This document shows positions 41,244 to 49,132 of a stretch of DNA of 64,000 bases, piece by piece. Both the position numbers and the translations under genes were made by a program. Source of the DNA: an uncultured Methanobrevibacter sp. (lineage in GTDB: Archaea; Methanobacteriota; Methanobacteria; Methanobacteriales; Methanobacteriaceae); the NCBI RefSeq assembly GCF_900314615.1, contig NZ_OMWA01000005.1, positions 62,001 to 126,000 on the forward strand. Direction: 5' to 3'. Numbering within the stretch: position 1 is the stretch's first letter; every line of letters starts with the position of its first letter. The notes beneath the pieces were generated by a model. It did not search any database. It saw only the letters and a program-made list of their open reading frames with translations, and was not told the DNA's origin.

Positions 41244-42077
41244 CTAAAAAGACATAGCGTTTTTGTCGTATTCTTCCATCAATTTGTCATATAATTCCTT
41301 ATCCAGTGATTTGATAGCTTCGCGAATAATTTCTTCATGTTTTTCTGTAAAAATAAATTCATTTCCATGGTTTTTGCTTTTTAAAATTATTTTACCATCT
41401 TTAAGCCCATAAATCTTATTTATATCAACAGTTTTCCAGTTTTTATCGTCATTTAAAGGACATGATGTTAAAATCAACCCATTATCTGTCCTTAAAGAGT
41501 GAAGAGAATCCTTCAGATTTGTGTGGACATAAGTCAGCTCGCCATCACAGATCATAATATTAATCTTATTTTCACGAGATAAGTCAGAGATAATATCCGT
41601 TATTAAGTTAAATCTCTCTTCGGTTGTGAGCAATGCGTTTTTACTCTTTTCAAACTCATTTACCTTATCGATGATAAAAAGAAGTATTCTTTCAGAGTCA
41701 GTGCTTCCTTTTTGAATTTCCTGATATTTTTCAAGCCCAGGATAGTTGAATACGGTACCGTTGTGCATAAGCATCCAGCAGCGCCCAGTATTATCTTTTT
41801 TAACGAAAGGATGGCAGTTTGAAGGAGTCAGTTTTCCTATTGTGGCCAGTCTGATATGTGCAAATACCATTTTTCCAATAATCGGTTTGGAGAGTATTTT
41901 TTTCAGTTTTTCACTCTCTGATGCCTTTACAGGTTCCTTATCTATGATATACCTATCAGATTTGATGTTGGCCAGTCCCCATCCGTGAGGATGTTTGTCG
42001 GAGTGATTGTAAAATTGATTAAGAGCTTTATTTATCTCTTTTGGAGCTTTTGAATTAAAACAAAAAATTTCACACAT
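41244..42077 (-). CDS. Class II glutamine amidotransferase family protein (YafJ/EgtC-like)
   Basis: A 277-aa Ntn-hydrolase of the class II glutamine amidotransferase fold. The catalytic Cys-2 directly follows the initiator Met (MCEIFCF). Other motifs are HPHGWGLAN, HIRLATIGK with HPF, LMHNGTVFN and TDSER. There is no synthase domain, so it resembles stand-alone YafJ/EgtC hydrolases that cleave gamma-glutamyl amides. Its position 31 bp upstream of the glutamate-cysteine ligase suggests a role in gamma-glutamyl compound turnover; this is inference. GAGGATT precedes the ATG at 42077. The exact substrate cannot be read from sequence. Confidence 0.85.
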   Translation of the reverse strand: MCEIFCFNSKAPKEINKALNQFYNHSDKHPHGWGLANIKSDRYIIDKEPVKASESEKLKKILSKPIIGKMVFAHIRLATIGKLTPSNCHPFVKKDNTGRCWMLMHNGTVFNYPGLEKYQEIQKGSTDSERILLFIIDKVNEFEKSKNALLTTEERFNLITDIISDLSRENKINIMICDGELTYVHTNLKDSLHSLRTDNGLILTSCPLNDDKNWKTVDINKIYGLKDGKIILKSKNHGNEFIFTEKHEEIIREAIKSLDKELYDKLMEEYDKNAMSF

Positions 42078-42136
42078 TTTCTACAATCCTCACATTGCCC
42101 TATTATATTTTTAATAACAATTGTTAATAAATATTT

Positions 42137-42457
42137 TTAATTTTTCATGAAATTGACATGGTCAATATATCTTTGAAGAACCTCATCAATCGGCCCTTCA
42201 TCCATTACTAATTTTATTTCAGCATTTTCAGCTTTAATCTTGGATTTAAAACCATACTGAACAGCAATTAAAACATCACAATCCTCACAGGCCTTAATAA
42301 CCTTTCCCCCCTGATGTTTTGAATCTTCTGCTATTTCAATATCTCTTTTTTCGACAAAATCCAACTCATCTTCCCAGTCATACACATATACTGATTTTCC
42401 TCGTCCGAGGTGCAAATCCACATTTTCACCATCAGATGATACAACAGCCAAACGCAT
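42137..42457 (-). CDS. Dinitrogenase iron-molybdenum cofactor family protein (NifX/NifB-C-like)
   Basis: A 106-aa single-domain protein with the fold of the FeMo-cofactor-binding family: MRLAVVSSDG, HLGRGKSVYVYD, KVIKACEDCDVLIAVQYG. In many methanogens such stand-alone proteins occur without nitrogenase and are of unknown function, possibly metal-cluster carriers. No nif genes are seen in the window. The ATG follows GGGATTAA and starts 1 bp after the upstream flavoprotein stop, so the two are almost certainly co-transcribed, consistent with a redox or Fe-S role. Confidence 0.8.
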   Translation of the reverse strand: MRLAVVSSDGENVDLHLGRGKSVYVYDWEDELDFVEKRDIEIAEDSKHQGGKVIKACEDCDVLIAVQYGFKSKIKAENAEIKLVMDEGPIDEVLQRYIDHVNFMKN

Positions 42458-42458
42458 T

Positions 42459-43028
42459 TTAATCCCTTACTTTTTTAATTATTTTAGCTACATTTCTTCC
42501 AAAAAGCCTTATTGTTTCTATTCCTTCCGTATCTTCAAGTGCAGTTCCTTCAGGACCTGCAATCACCATATTCCAGTATGTACTTCCTGCAACAATCATA
42601 TTATTGATTGCGAAAAACATCATCATTTCCTGAAGTGTTAAAGTAACACCACCACGTCTTGCAACAGCAATCGGACCTCCGACCATCCAGTCAAGGAATT
42701 TATCTCCCCCACGAGAGACTTTACCAATTCTCTGAAGTGCTGCCATGATATCTCCTCTTGCGGTTCCGAAATAGACCGGTGCAGCAGGTATGAAACCGTC
42801 AGCATGACGTATTTTTTCAATAATATCTGCAAGACCATCGTTTAAAACGCAGTTGCCAGTTTCTGTGCATTTAAGACATGCAATGCAGGACTGGATTTTC
42901 ATTCCCTTAAGTGAGATGATTTCAGCTTCAACGCCTTCTGCTTCAATTTCACGTGCGCACTGCTCAAGAACAATACCTGTGTTTGAGTTGCCTCTTGGGC
43001 TAGCATTTAATAGAATAACCTTACTCAT
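42459..43028 (-). CDS. Flavodoxin-like NAD(P)H/FMN reductase family protein
   Basis: A 189-aa flavoprotein of the NADPH-dependent FMN reductase / iron-sulfur flavoprotein superfamily. LLNASPRGNSNT is the FMN phosphate-binding loop near the N-terminus. A Cys-rich segment follows (SCIACLKCTETGNC), then PVYFG and GGPIAVARRGG. The C-x2-C-x5-C pattern could bind a cluster or be redox-active. The frame is open 27 nt further up, but GTGTGAT immediately before the ATG at 43028 and the 10-bp gap after the phosphorylase gene favour this start. It belongs to a leftward operon with rtcB, the phosphorylase and the NifX-like gene. Its electron partner is unknown. Confidence 0.8.
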   Translation of the reverse strand: MSKVILLNASPRGNSNTGIVLEQCAREIEAEGVEAEIISLKGMKIQSCIACLKCTETGNCVLNDGLADIIEKIRHADGFIPAAPVYFGTARGDIMAALQRIGKVSRGGDKFLDWMVGGPIAVARRGGVTLTLQEMMMFFAINNMIVAGSTYWNMVIAGPEGTALEDTEGIETIRLFGRNVAKIIKKVRD

Positions 43029-43038
43029 ATTATCACAC

Positions 43039-43797
43039 TTACACTTCTGCACCATCTAATGCGTGATGACATTGGCAATCTGGTGAATCTTCTGCATTTT
43101 TTATAAAATTGTATATCATCTCAAGTAGACGAGCTTCCATTTTTCCGACCATTTCAAACACTTCATCGATGGTCAGCTCATTTTCTGAGATTCCTGAAGC
43201 GTAATTGGATACGATGCATATTGAATTGTAGCACATTTCCCTTTCACGTGCCAGTGTAACTTCCGGAAGACCTGTCATTCCCACAAGGTCTCCTCCAAGC
43301 ATTTTAAACATTCGGATTTCAGCAGGAGTTTCAAATCTTGGCCCTTCTGTACAGACGTATGTGCCTCCTAAAATGACATCGCCTGATTTGGCGAGAATAT
43401 CTCTTAAAGTAGGACAATATGGTTCTGTAACATCTATATGAACAACCTTATCTTCATAGAATGTTTTTTTCCTGTCCTGTGAGAAATCCAAAAAGTCATT
43501 CGGGATAACAAAAGTGCCCGGAGGCATATTTTCGTTCATAGATCCCACTGAGTTTGTAGCGATTATCTGAGTAACGCCAACATTTTTTAATGCATCGATA
43601 TTGGCTCTGAAATTAATTTTATGAGGTGGAATTGAGTGACCTGATGCATGACGAGGTATGAAAGCCACTTTTTTGGAGAAAATCTCAAGAATTGAAACTT
43701 CAACTTCGCCGTAGTCTGTTTTAACCATTTCTTTCACACAGGAATCTGCTTTCTGTGTGATTTCATACACTCCGCTTCCGCCGATTATACCTATCAT
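43039..43797 (-). CDS. mtnP: S-methyl-5'-thioadenosine/thioinosine phosphorylase family
   Basis: A 252-aa trimeric-type purine nucleoside phosphorylase. Motifs are IGIIGGSGVYE, IPRHASGHSIPPHKINFRANI, EGPRFETPAEIRMF and MTGLPEVTLARE. These match MTA phosphorylase and the archaeal methylthioinosine phosphorylase; substrate choice (adenine, hypoxanthine or other 6-oxopurine) cannot be settled by eye. It would recycle the methylthio-nucleoside from S-adenosylmethionine-using reactions. The C-terminal DCQCHHALDG is a Cys/His tail common in archaeal homologues. It starts 5 bp after rtcB and lies in the same operon. Confidence 0.9.
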   Translation of the reverse strand: MIGIIGGSGVYEITQKADSCVKEMVKTDYGEVEVSILEIFSKKVAFIPRHASGHSIPPHKINFRANIDALKNVGVTQIIATNSVGSMNENMPPGTFVIPNDFLDFSQDRKKTFYEDKVVHIDVTEPYCPTLRDILAKSGDVILGGTYVCTEGPRFETPAEIRMFKMLGGDLVGMTGLPEVTLAREREMCYNSICIVSNYASGISENELTIDEVFEMVGKMEARLLEMIYNFIKNAEDSPDCQCHHALDGAEV

Positions 43798-43802
43798 TTA
43801 AT

Positions 43803-45251
43803 CTACCCTTTGCAAACTGCTATCGGTGTAACTTTTGCAACAAGTTTAGCGATTCCTGTGCTGTCGGATACTCTGACTACGCTGTCAACATCCTTATAAG
43901 CACCTGGTGCTTCTTCTTCGATAACATGTTTGCTTGTTGCTTTGATTTTAATTCCTTTTGATTCAAGATCAGATGTGATTTTATCTGCATCATAGTCCTT
44001 TTTGGCACGGGATCTTGAAAGCACTCTTCCTGCACCGTGAGCGGTTGAACCGAAGGTTTCTTCCATAGCAGTTTCGGTTCCGTGAAGTACATATGAAGAG
44101 GTTCCCATTGTACCCGGAATCAGTACAGGCTGGCCGACAGCTCTGTATTTTTCAGGAACTTCTTCTCTTCCAGGACCGAATGCACGGGTAGCTCCTTTTC
44201 TGTGAACGAGAAGGTCTTCTTCACGGTTGTAAACTTTGTGAGTTTCCATTTTTGCGATATTGTGGGCAACGTCATAGACAATATCCATATCCATATCCTT
44301 TGCGGATTTGCCTAAAACATCTTCAAAGGTTTCACGAATCCAGTGAGTCATCATTTGCCTGTTTGCCCATGCATAATTAGCTGCAGCAGCCATTGCCTGA
44401 ATATAATTTTGTGCTTCTTTTGAATCAAGTGGAGCGCAGGCCAATTGTCTGTCTGCAAGTTGAATTTTATAATTTTTATAAGCTTTATCCATGATTCTTA
44501 AATAATCGGAACATATCTGGTGTCCGCATCCTCTTGAACCTGAATGAATCATAATGACAATCATTCCTTTTTCAAGACCGTATACTTCAGCCACTTCCTC
44601 ATTGTAGATTTCATCGACTTCCTGAATTTCCAGAAAGTGATTTCCTGAACCTAGAGAACCTAACTGTGGAATTCCTCTTTTTTTGGCTTTATCTGAAACG
44701 ATACTTGAATCTGCATCGACCATTCTTCCGTTTTCTTCAAGAACTTCCAAGTCCTCAGGCCATCCGTATCCGTTTTCAACAGCCCATTCTGCACCATAAT
44801 CAAGGACTTTGTCTATTTCGCCTTTTTCAAGTCTGATTTTACCTTTGCTTCCAACACCGGAAGGTATGTTTTTGAAAAGCTTTTCTGTAAGCTCATCGAT
44901 GTGTTCTTCAATGTCTTCTCTTTTAAGATTTGATTTAATCAGCCTTACACCGCAGTTAATGTCAAAACCTACACCACCAGGTGATACGATACCGTTTCTC
45001 ATGCTGAATGCTGCAACGCCCCCAATAGGAAATCCGTATCCGAAGTGAATGTCTGGAAGTCCGATAGAGTATCTTTGAACACCCGGAAGACATGCTACAT
45101 TAACAATCTGCTCGATAGCACCTTCTTCAAGAGCATCAAAACTTTCATCTGCAATATAAAATCTTCCGGAAGCCCTCATTTTTTTATTGTAGGAACCCGG
45201 AATTTCATAAACGTTATCCCTAACTTTTTTAATTTCATCTTTAATACTCAT
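43803..45251 (-). CDS. rtcB: RNA-splicing ligase RtcB
   Basis: A 482-aa GTP/Mn-dependent 3'-phosphate RNA ligase that joins tRNA halves after intron removal and repairs RNA. Metal and active-site motifs are present: GFDINCGVRL (Mn-binding Cys), GSGNHFLE, HSGSRGCGHQ, DVAHNIA, MGTSSYVLHG, and STAHGAGR containing the guanylylated His. There is no intein, unlike some methanogen homologues. The frame extends to a GTG at 45260, but that GTG is part of GTGATT, the apparent ribosome binding site for the ATG at 45251, so the shorter start is chosen. It heads an operon with the phosphorylase, flavoprotein and NifX-like genes. Its activator archease is encoded 2 kb upstream. Confidence 0.95.
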   Translation of the reverse strand: MSIKDEIKKVRDNVYEIPGSYNKKMRASGRFYIADESFDALEEGAIEQIVNVACLPGVQRYSIGLPDIHFGYGFPIGGVAAFSMRNGIVSPGGVGFDINCGVRLIKSNLKREDIEEHIDELTEKLFKNIPSGVGSKGKIRLEKGEIDKVLDYGAEWAVENGYGWPEDLEVLEENGRMVDADSSIVSDKAKKRGIPQLGSLGSGNHFLEIQEVDEIYNEEVAEVYGLEKGMIVIMIHSGSRGCGHQICSDYLRIMDKAYKNYKIQLADRQLACAPLDSKEAQNYIQAMAAAANYAWANRQMMTHWIRETFEDVLGKSAKDMDMDIVYDVAHNIAKMETHKVYNREEDLLVHRKGATRAFGPGREEVPEKYRAVGQPVLIPGTMGTSSYVLHGTETAMEETFGSTAHGAGRVLSRSRAKKDYDADKITSDLESKGIKIKATSKHVIEEEAPGAYKDVDSVVRVSDSTGIAKLVAKVTPIAVCKG

Positions 45252-45315
45252 AAGAATCACAAAATTTATTATGTTTTAATATATATTTGTGGTGTTTTAA
45301 TAAGGTTTTGGTGAT

Positions 45316-45714
45316 TTAGTTACTTTCATGAATCATTGCGTCAAAAATGAAAAATTCACAATTCAAATCAAATTTCGAAAGTAATGGTCGAATCGAATAG
45401 TTAATCTTCATGATATCGTCCTTGAATCCGTTTTCAAAATCATGTTTATGAGCATTAACAACCAGTAGAAGCTGAGGAATGAATATAGGATCAATATCTA
45501 GCCTCAGATAGAATTCTGCATATGGAACATATTCACCAAGCAGCGGTTTAACCTTTTTGAGAATAACAATTACGCCATGACTGTTTTTTAAAAAATTATG
45601 AATGTCTTCACAGCCCTCCATCGGATAGAATTTTTTAATCTGTTCAAATTCATTTTCAAAAAATTCCTCGTCTTTTAAACAATTGATAAATTTTAACTCA
45701 TCAATTAGTATCAT
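45316..45714 (-). CDS. Conserved hypothetical protein, paralogue of the next upstream gene
   Basis: A ~132-aa acidic, probably soluble protein of no recognised family. It is clearly homologous along its length to the 45806-46258 product: ENEF/EQEF, VPYAEF/VPYAYF, PQLLLVV/PQLILVV, NGFKDDI/NGFKEDI, CEFFIFDA/SEFFIWDA. The pair therefore arose by tandem duplication. The frame is open to a GTG at 45735, but alignment to the paralogue favours the ATG at 45714; no strong ribosome binding site decides. Repeated aromatic and acidic residues could fit a protein-interaction role, but no function should be assigned. Confidence 0.7.
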   Translation of the reverse strand: MILIDELKFINCLKDEEFFENEFEQIKKFYPMEGCEDIHNFLKNSHGVIVILKKVKPLLGEYVPYAEFYLRLDIDPIFIPQLLLVVNAHKHDFENGFKDDIMKINYSIRPLLSKFDLNCEFFIFDAMIHESN

Positions 45715-45805
45715 AATCCATTTTAAATACCTCACTAATAATTAGACGATTTTTAAGCATCAAAGCAAAAAGATATCTCTTAAGATAATTTTTGTGTTTT
45801 ATAAA

Positions 45806-46258
45806 TCATGAACTAAGCCTGTACAAATCCATTAAGGTCAAAGCATTTTTTGATTTGAAATTACAGCTCGCATCCCATATGAAAAATTCACTACCTAAAT
45901 CAAGTTTTTTAACTAAAGGAAGAATTTTGGAATCTATTAATTGAATATCTTCCTTAAAACCATTGTTAAAATCATTTTCCAGAGCTTTAACAACTAAAAT
46001 AAGCTGTGGCGGGAAAATTGTATCGAAAAACATTTCCAGATGAAAGTATGCATAAGGAACCTGCGATTTTAAAATTGGCTTAATGTAATTTAAAACAACA
46101 ACCAAACCCCTATTTTCACTTAAAAATCCATGAACCTCATCATGATTCTTAAATGGAAAATATTTGGAAATATTAATGAATTCCTGTTCAAATAACTCAT
46201 CATCATTGTTTAAACGAGTGACATACTCAATTTCTTTAGTAAAATCAGCATTACTCAT
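45806..46258 (-). CDS. Conserved hypothetical protein, paralogue of the downstream gene
   Basis: A 150-aa protein of unknown family, related to the 45316-45714 product but with an extra ~17-residue C-terminal tail (LTLMDLYRLSS). There is no signal peptide, membrane helix or known motif. The two genes are about 90 bp apart in the same orientation and both precede rtcB. Whether they share its transcript is unclear. The ATG is preceded by GAGGTTTTAAT, a usable ribosome binding site. Confidence 0.75.
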   Translation of the reverse strand: MSNADFTKEIEYVTRLNNDDELFEQEFINISKYFPFKNHDEVHGFLSENRGLVVVLNYIKPILKSQVPYAYFHLEMFFDTIFPPQLILVVKALENDFNNGFKEDIQLIDSKILPLVKKLDLGSEFFIWDASCNFKSKNALTLMDLYRLSS

Positions 46259-46856
46259 ATTAAAACCTCATTAATTATTTCATCCATGCGAACTTATTCC
46301 CTTCAACAATATCAAACTTTCAATATTACATTTTTCCGAATCAAATATTTTACTCATATTGTATTCATTTAATCAAATTGCACTGATTAAGTAAAATTGT
46401 TCCCATATGAGAAAATTGATACCATTAAAGACATGACACATCTTAAAATTTCAATCTAATACCTATTATAGCAGTTATTATTTAAAAAGCTTTTGTAATT
46501 AATCATAACAATTTTTTAAGATGAAAACAATATTGAAAGAAAAAAATAATTAGTAGACAGTAACATTAATATTAAAAAGAGAACTAAAAAATACGATTAA
46601 AATAAGAATCTCACAAAAATGAGAGATTCCATAATCGCTCAACACCTATATTATAGGAAAATCCTACAACATACCGGTTAGGCATTGAAAAATCATTTAA
46701 CTTGAATTTGAATTAAAAAATTCAATGAAGAACTTTTTAAATTCTAGATAATTTTATGATTTAAATGATATATAAAGTTTTTTGATTTTTCACATGTTTA
46801 TTTATTAAAGGAACTATCAATTTGCTTTTTATTTGAAAAACAAGCCATTAAAAGAA
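46259..46856. other. AT-rich spacer with a candidate small RNA (598 bp)
   Basis: Most of this stretch is low-complexity A/T. The part from about 46605 to 46735 is less AT-rich and full of short inverted repeats (separate entry). No protein-coding gene is supported; a 24-codon leftward ORF inside it (MPNRYVVGF) is too short to call. Confidence 0.4.
46609..46735 (+). ncRNA. Candidate structured RNA with terminator-like end
   Basis: Hairpin GAATCTC / GAGATTC (about 46610-46630) is followed by two mutually exclusive small hairpins in CCTATATTATAGG and TAGGAAAATCCTA (about 46651-46671), a third CCTA...TAGG pairing, and finally TTGAATT / AATTCAA (46708-46725). The last one is followed by a short T run. 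The alternative pairings suggest an RNA; the strand is uncertain. Confidence 0.3.
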
Positions 46857-47177
46857 TTATTTTCTAAATAATGAGGACATACCTGCTATAAGTAAAAATA
46901 CTGCACTTAATGCATTGATGTGGTCTGCACCCAGTATTACAAACATTGTTGCAATAATAAATCCTACACCTGCAGATTCATTATTTTTAAAAACATAGGC
47001 ACTGGAAATAACGCCTAAAAGAGAACCTAATATAGCTAAAAGACCTAAAAATGTGGCATGGGCATGGGATGCGTTGAAGAGAAATATAAAAACAGATCCT
47101 GAGAGAACCCCAATTAGAGAACCTATCAGACCCATCGCCATTTCAAAATGTCGTGTTGTAACTTTAGTTCTTTTCAT
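46857..47177 (-). CDS. Small membrane protein (DUF4064-like)
   Basis: A 106-aa protein with four predicted membrane helices (about 11-33, 41-61, 68-85 and 87-103). The basic N-terminus (MKRTKVTTRHFE) and basic C-terminal end suggest a cytoplasmic N-terminus. Pattern and size resemble DUF4064 membrane proteins of unknown function; the family name is tentative. It starts 33 bp after archease, so co-transcription is possible, but no ribosome binding site is visible before the ATG. Confidence 0.7.
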   Translation of the reverse strand: MKRTKVTTRHFEMAMGLIGSLIGVLSGSVFIFLFNASHAHATFLGLLAILGSLLGVISSAYVFKNNESAGVGFIIATMFVILGADHINALSAVFLLIAGMSSLFRK

Positions 47178-47210
47178 GATAATATATTGGCTTTAATAAT
47201 ATTTATAATC

Positions 47211-47624
47211 TTATAAATCGACGATGGCGCGAAGCTCTACATGTCTTGTTTTTTTAACATCCATCTTATGGAAAGTTATTGCCTTGATTTCTGTCTTTCT
47301 CTCATGCTTATCCCAATTGATTTTCTCCCCTTTAATTTTAGCAGTTAAATGGAGATTATCATCAATTTCTACATGAAAGCTGGAAAATAACATGAATTCC
47401 ACTTCATGGTAAAAGAGCAGTTCCTCCAGGTAGTCATAAAGAAGAGATACTTCGTCTTCAGAGGTAATTTCAAATTCTATTTCATTTACAGGACTTACAT
47501 CCTCAGTATCAGTTATTATATTAAACATTGCAATACTTGCATTTTCAAAAGCTTCATTCAGACTCTTTCCATAAGCTTTAAATCCAATGTCGGCAGTAGC
47601 TTCAAAATATTCATAATTTTTCAT
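47211..47624 (-). CDS. Archease (RtcB activator)
   Basis: A 137-aa member of the archease family (MTH1598/TM1083-like). Recognisable parts are YEYFEATADIGFKAYG at the N-terminus, AFENASIAMFNIITD, DYLEELLFYHEVE and the C-terminal AITFHKMDV with RAIVDL. Archease promotes guanylylation and multiple turnover of RtcB. Here it lies 2 kb upstream of rtcB on the same strand, separated by the two paralogous unknown genes and a membrane protein, which supports a functional link. GAGGAAATTTT precedes the ATG. Confidence 0.92.
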   Translation of the reverse strand: MKNYEYFEATADIGFKAYGKSLNEAFENASIAMFNIITDTEDVSPVNEIEFEITSEDEVSLLYDYLEELLFYHEVEFMLFSSFHVEIDDNLHLTAKIKGEKINWDKHERKTEIKAITFHKMDVKKTRHVELRAIVDL

Positions 47625-47670
47625 AAAATTTCCTCAAAAATATTACTTATCAAATGCTCTCTCGGACTTT

Positions 47671-47710
47671 GTTTATATATCAACTTCGGACAATTTAAAT
47701 ATAGTGATTA
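47671..47710 (+). promoter_or_regulatory. Promoter of the small membrane protein
   Basis: TATA-like GTTTATATAT (47671-47680) lies ~30 nt upstream of the start, giving a very short leader. It lies in the divergent gap shared with archease. Confidence 0.4.
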
Positions 47711-47712
47711 AA

Positions 47713-47889
47713 ATGTTAGGCAATAAAGACACCACAATTCAAGTTGATTTAAGGAAAAAAAGTTCAATAAGAGATGAGATCATTTACAGCGGTTTAGACG
47801 TTCAATCTTGCATGGTAGTGCTTGTAGTAATAGCGGCATTACTTTTATCTGTTATTTCTGTTGTGGCAGCTCAAAGTCCTATAGTTTAG
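47713..47889 (+). CDS. Small single-pass membrane protein (58 aa)
   Basis: Short rightward gene. The N-terminal ~30 residues are polar and charged (TTIQVDLRKKSSIRDE). They are followed by one membrane helix (about 35-54, VVLVVIAALLLSVISVV) and a short tail. No family is known to me. A GTGATT 4 nt upstream fits the ribosome binding site of this genome, so the ATG at 47713 is chosen. The GTG at 47704 in that site is an in-frame alternative, and a TATA-like element (47671-47680) is close enough that a leaderless GTG start is possible. It ends in a good terminator, supporting a real transcribed gene. Confidence 0.65.
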   Translation: MLGNKDTTIQVDLRKKSSIRDEIIYSGLDVQSCMVVLVVIAALLLSVISVVAAQSPIV

Positions 47890-47902
47890 GACTGTTTTTT
47901 TA
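47875..47902 (+). terminator. Terminator overlapping the stop codon of the small membrane protein
   Basis: AGTCC (47875-47879) pairs with GGACT (47889-47893) around a 9-nt loop that contains most of the TAG stop, followed by seven T. Confidence 0.65.
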
Positions 47903-47924
47903 CAATACCAAACCCTTAGTTGTC

Positions 47925-47960
47925 CATTAGAATACAAGCTTACCATGCATTATTCTAATG
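47925..47960. terminator. Ten-bp inverted repeat between convergent genes
   Basis: CATTAGAATA (47925-47934) and TATTCTAATG (47951-47960) are perfect inverted repeats separated by 16 nt. They lie between the small membrane protein and the Orc1/Cdc6 gene, which converge here. A bidirectional terminator or a regulator site are both possible. A further small hairpin, AGATT / AATCT (47993-48006), spans the Orc1/Cdc6 stop and is followed by five T in the leftward direction. Confidence 0.4.
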
Positions 47961-47990
47961 ATACAGAAACTAATTTCCCTACAGGAAAAA

Positions 47991-49100
47991 CTAGATTATA
48001 TAATCTTCGGGGTTAAAACGCAATATAATTTCTCTAGAATTTCCCCTAACCCCTTTTCCTGTATATTTGGTATCAATTAATCTTACAAATTCCAGTTTAT
48101 CCAATGTTCTGTTAAATGAGGCATAGCTGGAACCTGTTTTTTGTTTGTAATCTTCACCTAATTCTCCTGCAGTGTATATGCCGTCAAAATTAACTATCAT
48201 CTGCAGAAGTTCACGTTCGGCACTGTTTAGAGATTTTAATGTTTCAGATACATTTATGGATACCAATGATTCAATAGCCTTGTCAAAGTGCTCCTGAGTG
48301 ATTTCACGGCTTGCAGAAGCTTCCGCAATATTTCCGCATGATCTTAAAAGGTTGATTCCAACTCTCAAGTCTCCGTTTTCAAGAGTATACATTGAAATCT
48401 GCTCCAAGATATCATCGCTCAGCACTCCCGGGAAAAATCCTGCATTGACCCTGTCTCTTAGGATATCTTCGATTTCATTGTATTTGTAAAGCGGAAACAT
48501 GATTTCCTGAGGAATAAAAACAGTATTGACATTTTTATCGAAAGCATATTTGAATTCCAGATCAGACAATATTGCAAAAATGGATGCTTTAACACCAGGA
48601 TATTCTTCATATGCTCTTAAAAGGTCATAAACAACCTTGTTTGCATGATTTGTCTGGAACAGGTAGTTTATATCATCAAAGGCAACAACAACTGATTGTC
48701 CGTTTTTTTGAAGTTCCTTCATGATTTGGGCATAGATTCTTGAAAATGGAACTCCAGTTTCAGGAGGAAGATGTCCGAAGACTTTTTTAAAGATTTGTGA
48801 AAATATTCCGAAACGGGTTGTATGAATCTGACAGTTGATATAAACGCATACAACTTTTTCTGTGTTTTTTTCAACAAGTTCAAATACTTTTCTGATTGCT
48901 GTTGTTTTTCCTGTTGCAGGTGAGCCTAATATAACTGCATTTGACGGTTGACCTCCCCTCATAGCAGGCCTTATTGCCATCGCCATTGCTTCCATTTGTG
49001 TATCTCTGAAATTATAGTTTGGAGGCAGGTAATCAGGATCAAAAGCATTTATATTTTGAAAAAGGCTTTCATCATACATTAAAATATCTTCAATACCCAT
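47991..49100 (-). CDS. cdc6: Orc1/Cdc6 family replication initiator
   Basis: A 369-aa AAA+ ATPase that binds origin DNA and helps load the MCM helicase. Walker A is GSPATGKTT (residues 59-67) and Walker B is VVVAFDD (about 137-143). A sensor-type segment and an arginine-containing lid follow (NGDLRVGINLLRSCG). The C-terminus is a winged-helix DNA-binding domain (about 285-365). The PATGKT loop and length resemble the second Cdc6 paralogue of Methanobacteriales (Cdc6-2), but the paralogue number is a guess. No clear origin repeats flank it: the upstream gap to mptE is 32 bp. Confidence 0.9.
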   Translation of the reverse strand: MGIEDILMYDESLFQNINAFDPDYLPPNYNFRDTQMEAMAMAIRPAMRGGQPSNAVILGSPATGKTTAIRKVFELVEKNTEKVVCVYINCQIHTTRFGIFSQIFKKVFGHLPPETGVPFSRIYAQIMKELQKNGQSVVVAFDDINYLFQTNHANKVVYDLLRAYEEYPGVKASIFAILSDLEFKYAFDKNVNTVFIPQEIMFPLYKYNEIEDILRDRVNAGFFPGVLSDDILEQISMYTLENGDLRVGINLLRSCGNIAEASASREITQEHFDKAIESLVSINVSETLKSLNSAERELLQMIVNFDGIYTAGELGEDYKQKTGSSYASFNRTLDKLEFVRLIDTKYTGKGVRGNSREIILRFNPEDYII

Positions 49101-49132
49101 ATTATCTAATATATAAAAATTATTATAAAAAA

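Noticed and set aside
43029..43055. Upstream start for the flavoprotein adding nine residues
   Set aside because: It would overlap the previous gene, and the GTGTGAT site points to the ATG at 43028.
45252..45260. GTG start for rtcB adding three residues
   Set aside because: The GTG is part of the GTGATT ribosome binding site of the ATG at 45251.
46627..46700. 24-codon leftward ORF starting MPNRYVVGF
   Set aside because: Too short, no ribosome binding site, and it overlaps the inverted repeats that better explain the sequence.
47991..49132. Replication origin next to the Orc1/Cdc6 gene
   Set aside because: The flanking gaps are short (32 and about 100 bp) and show no repeated origin-recognition-box-like motif or unwinding region.
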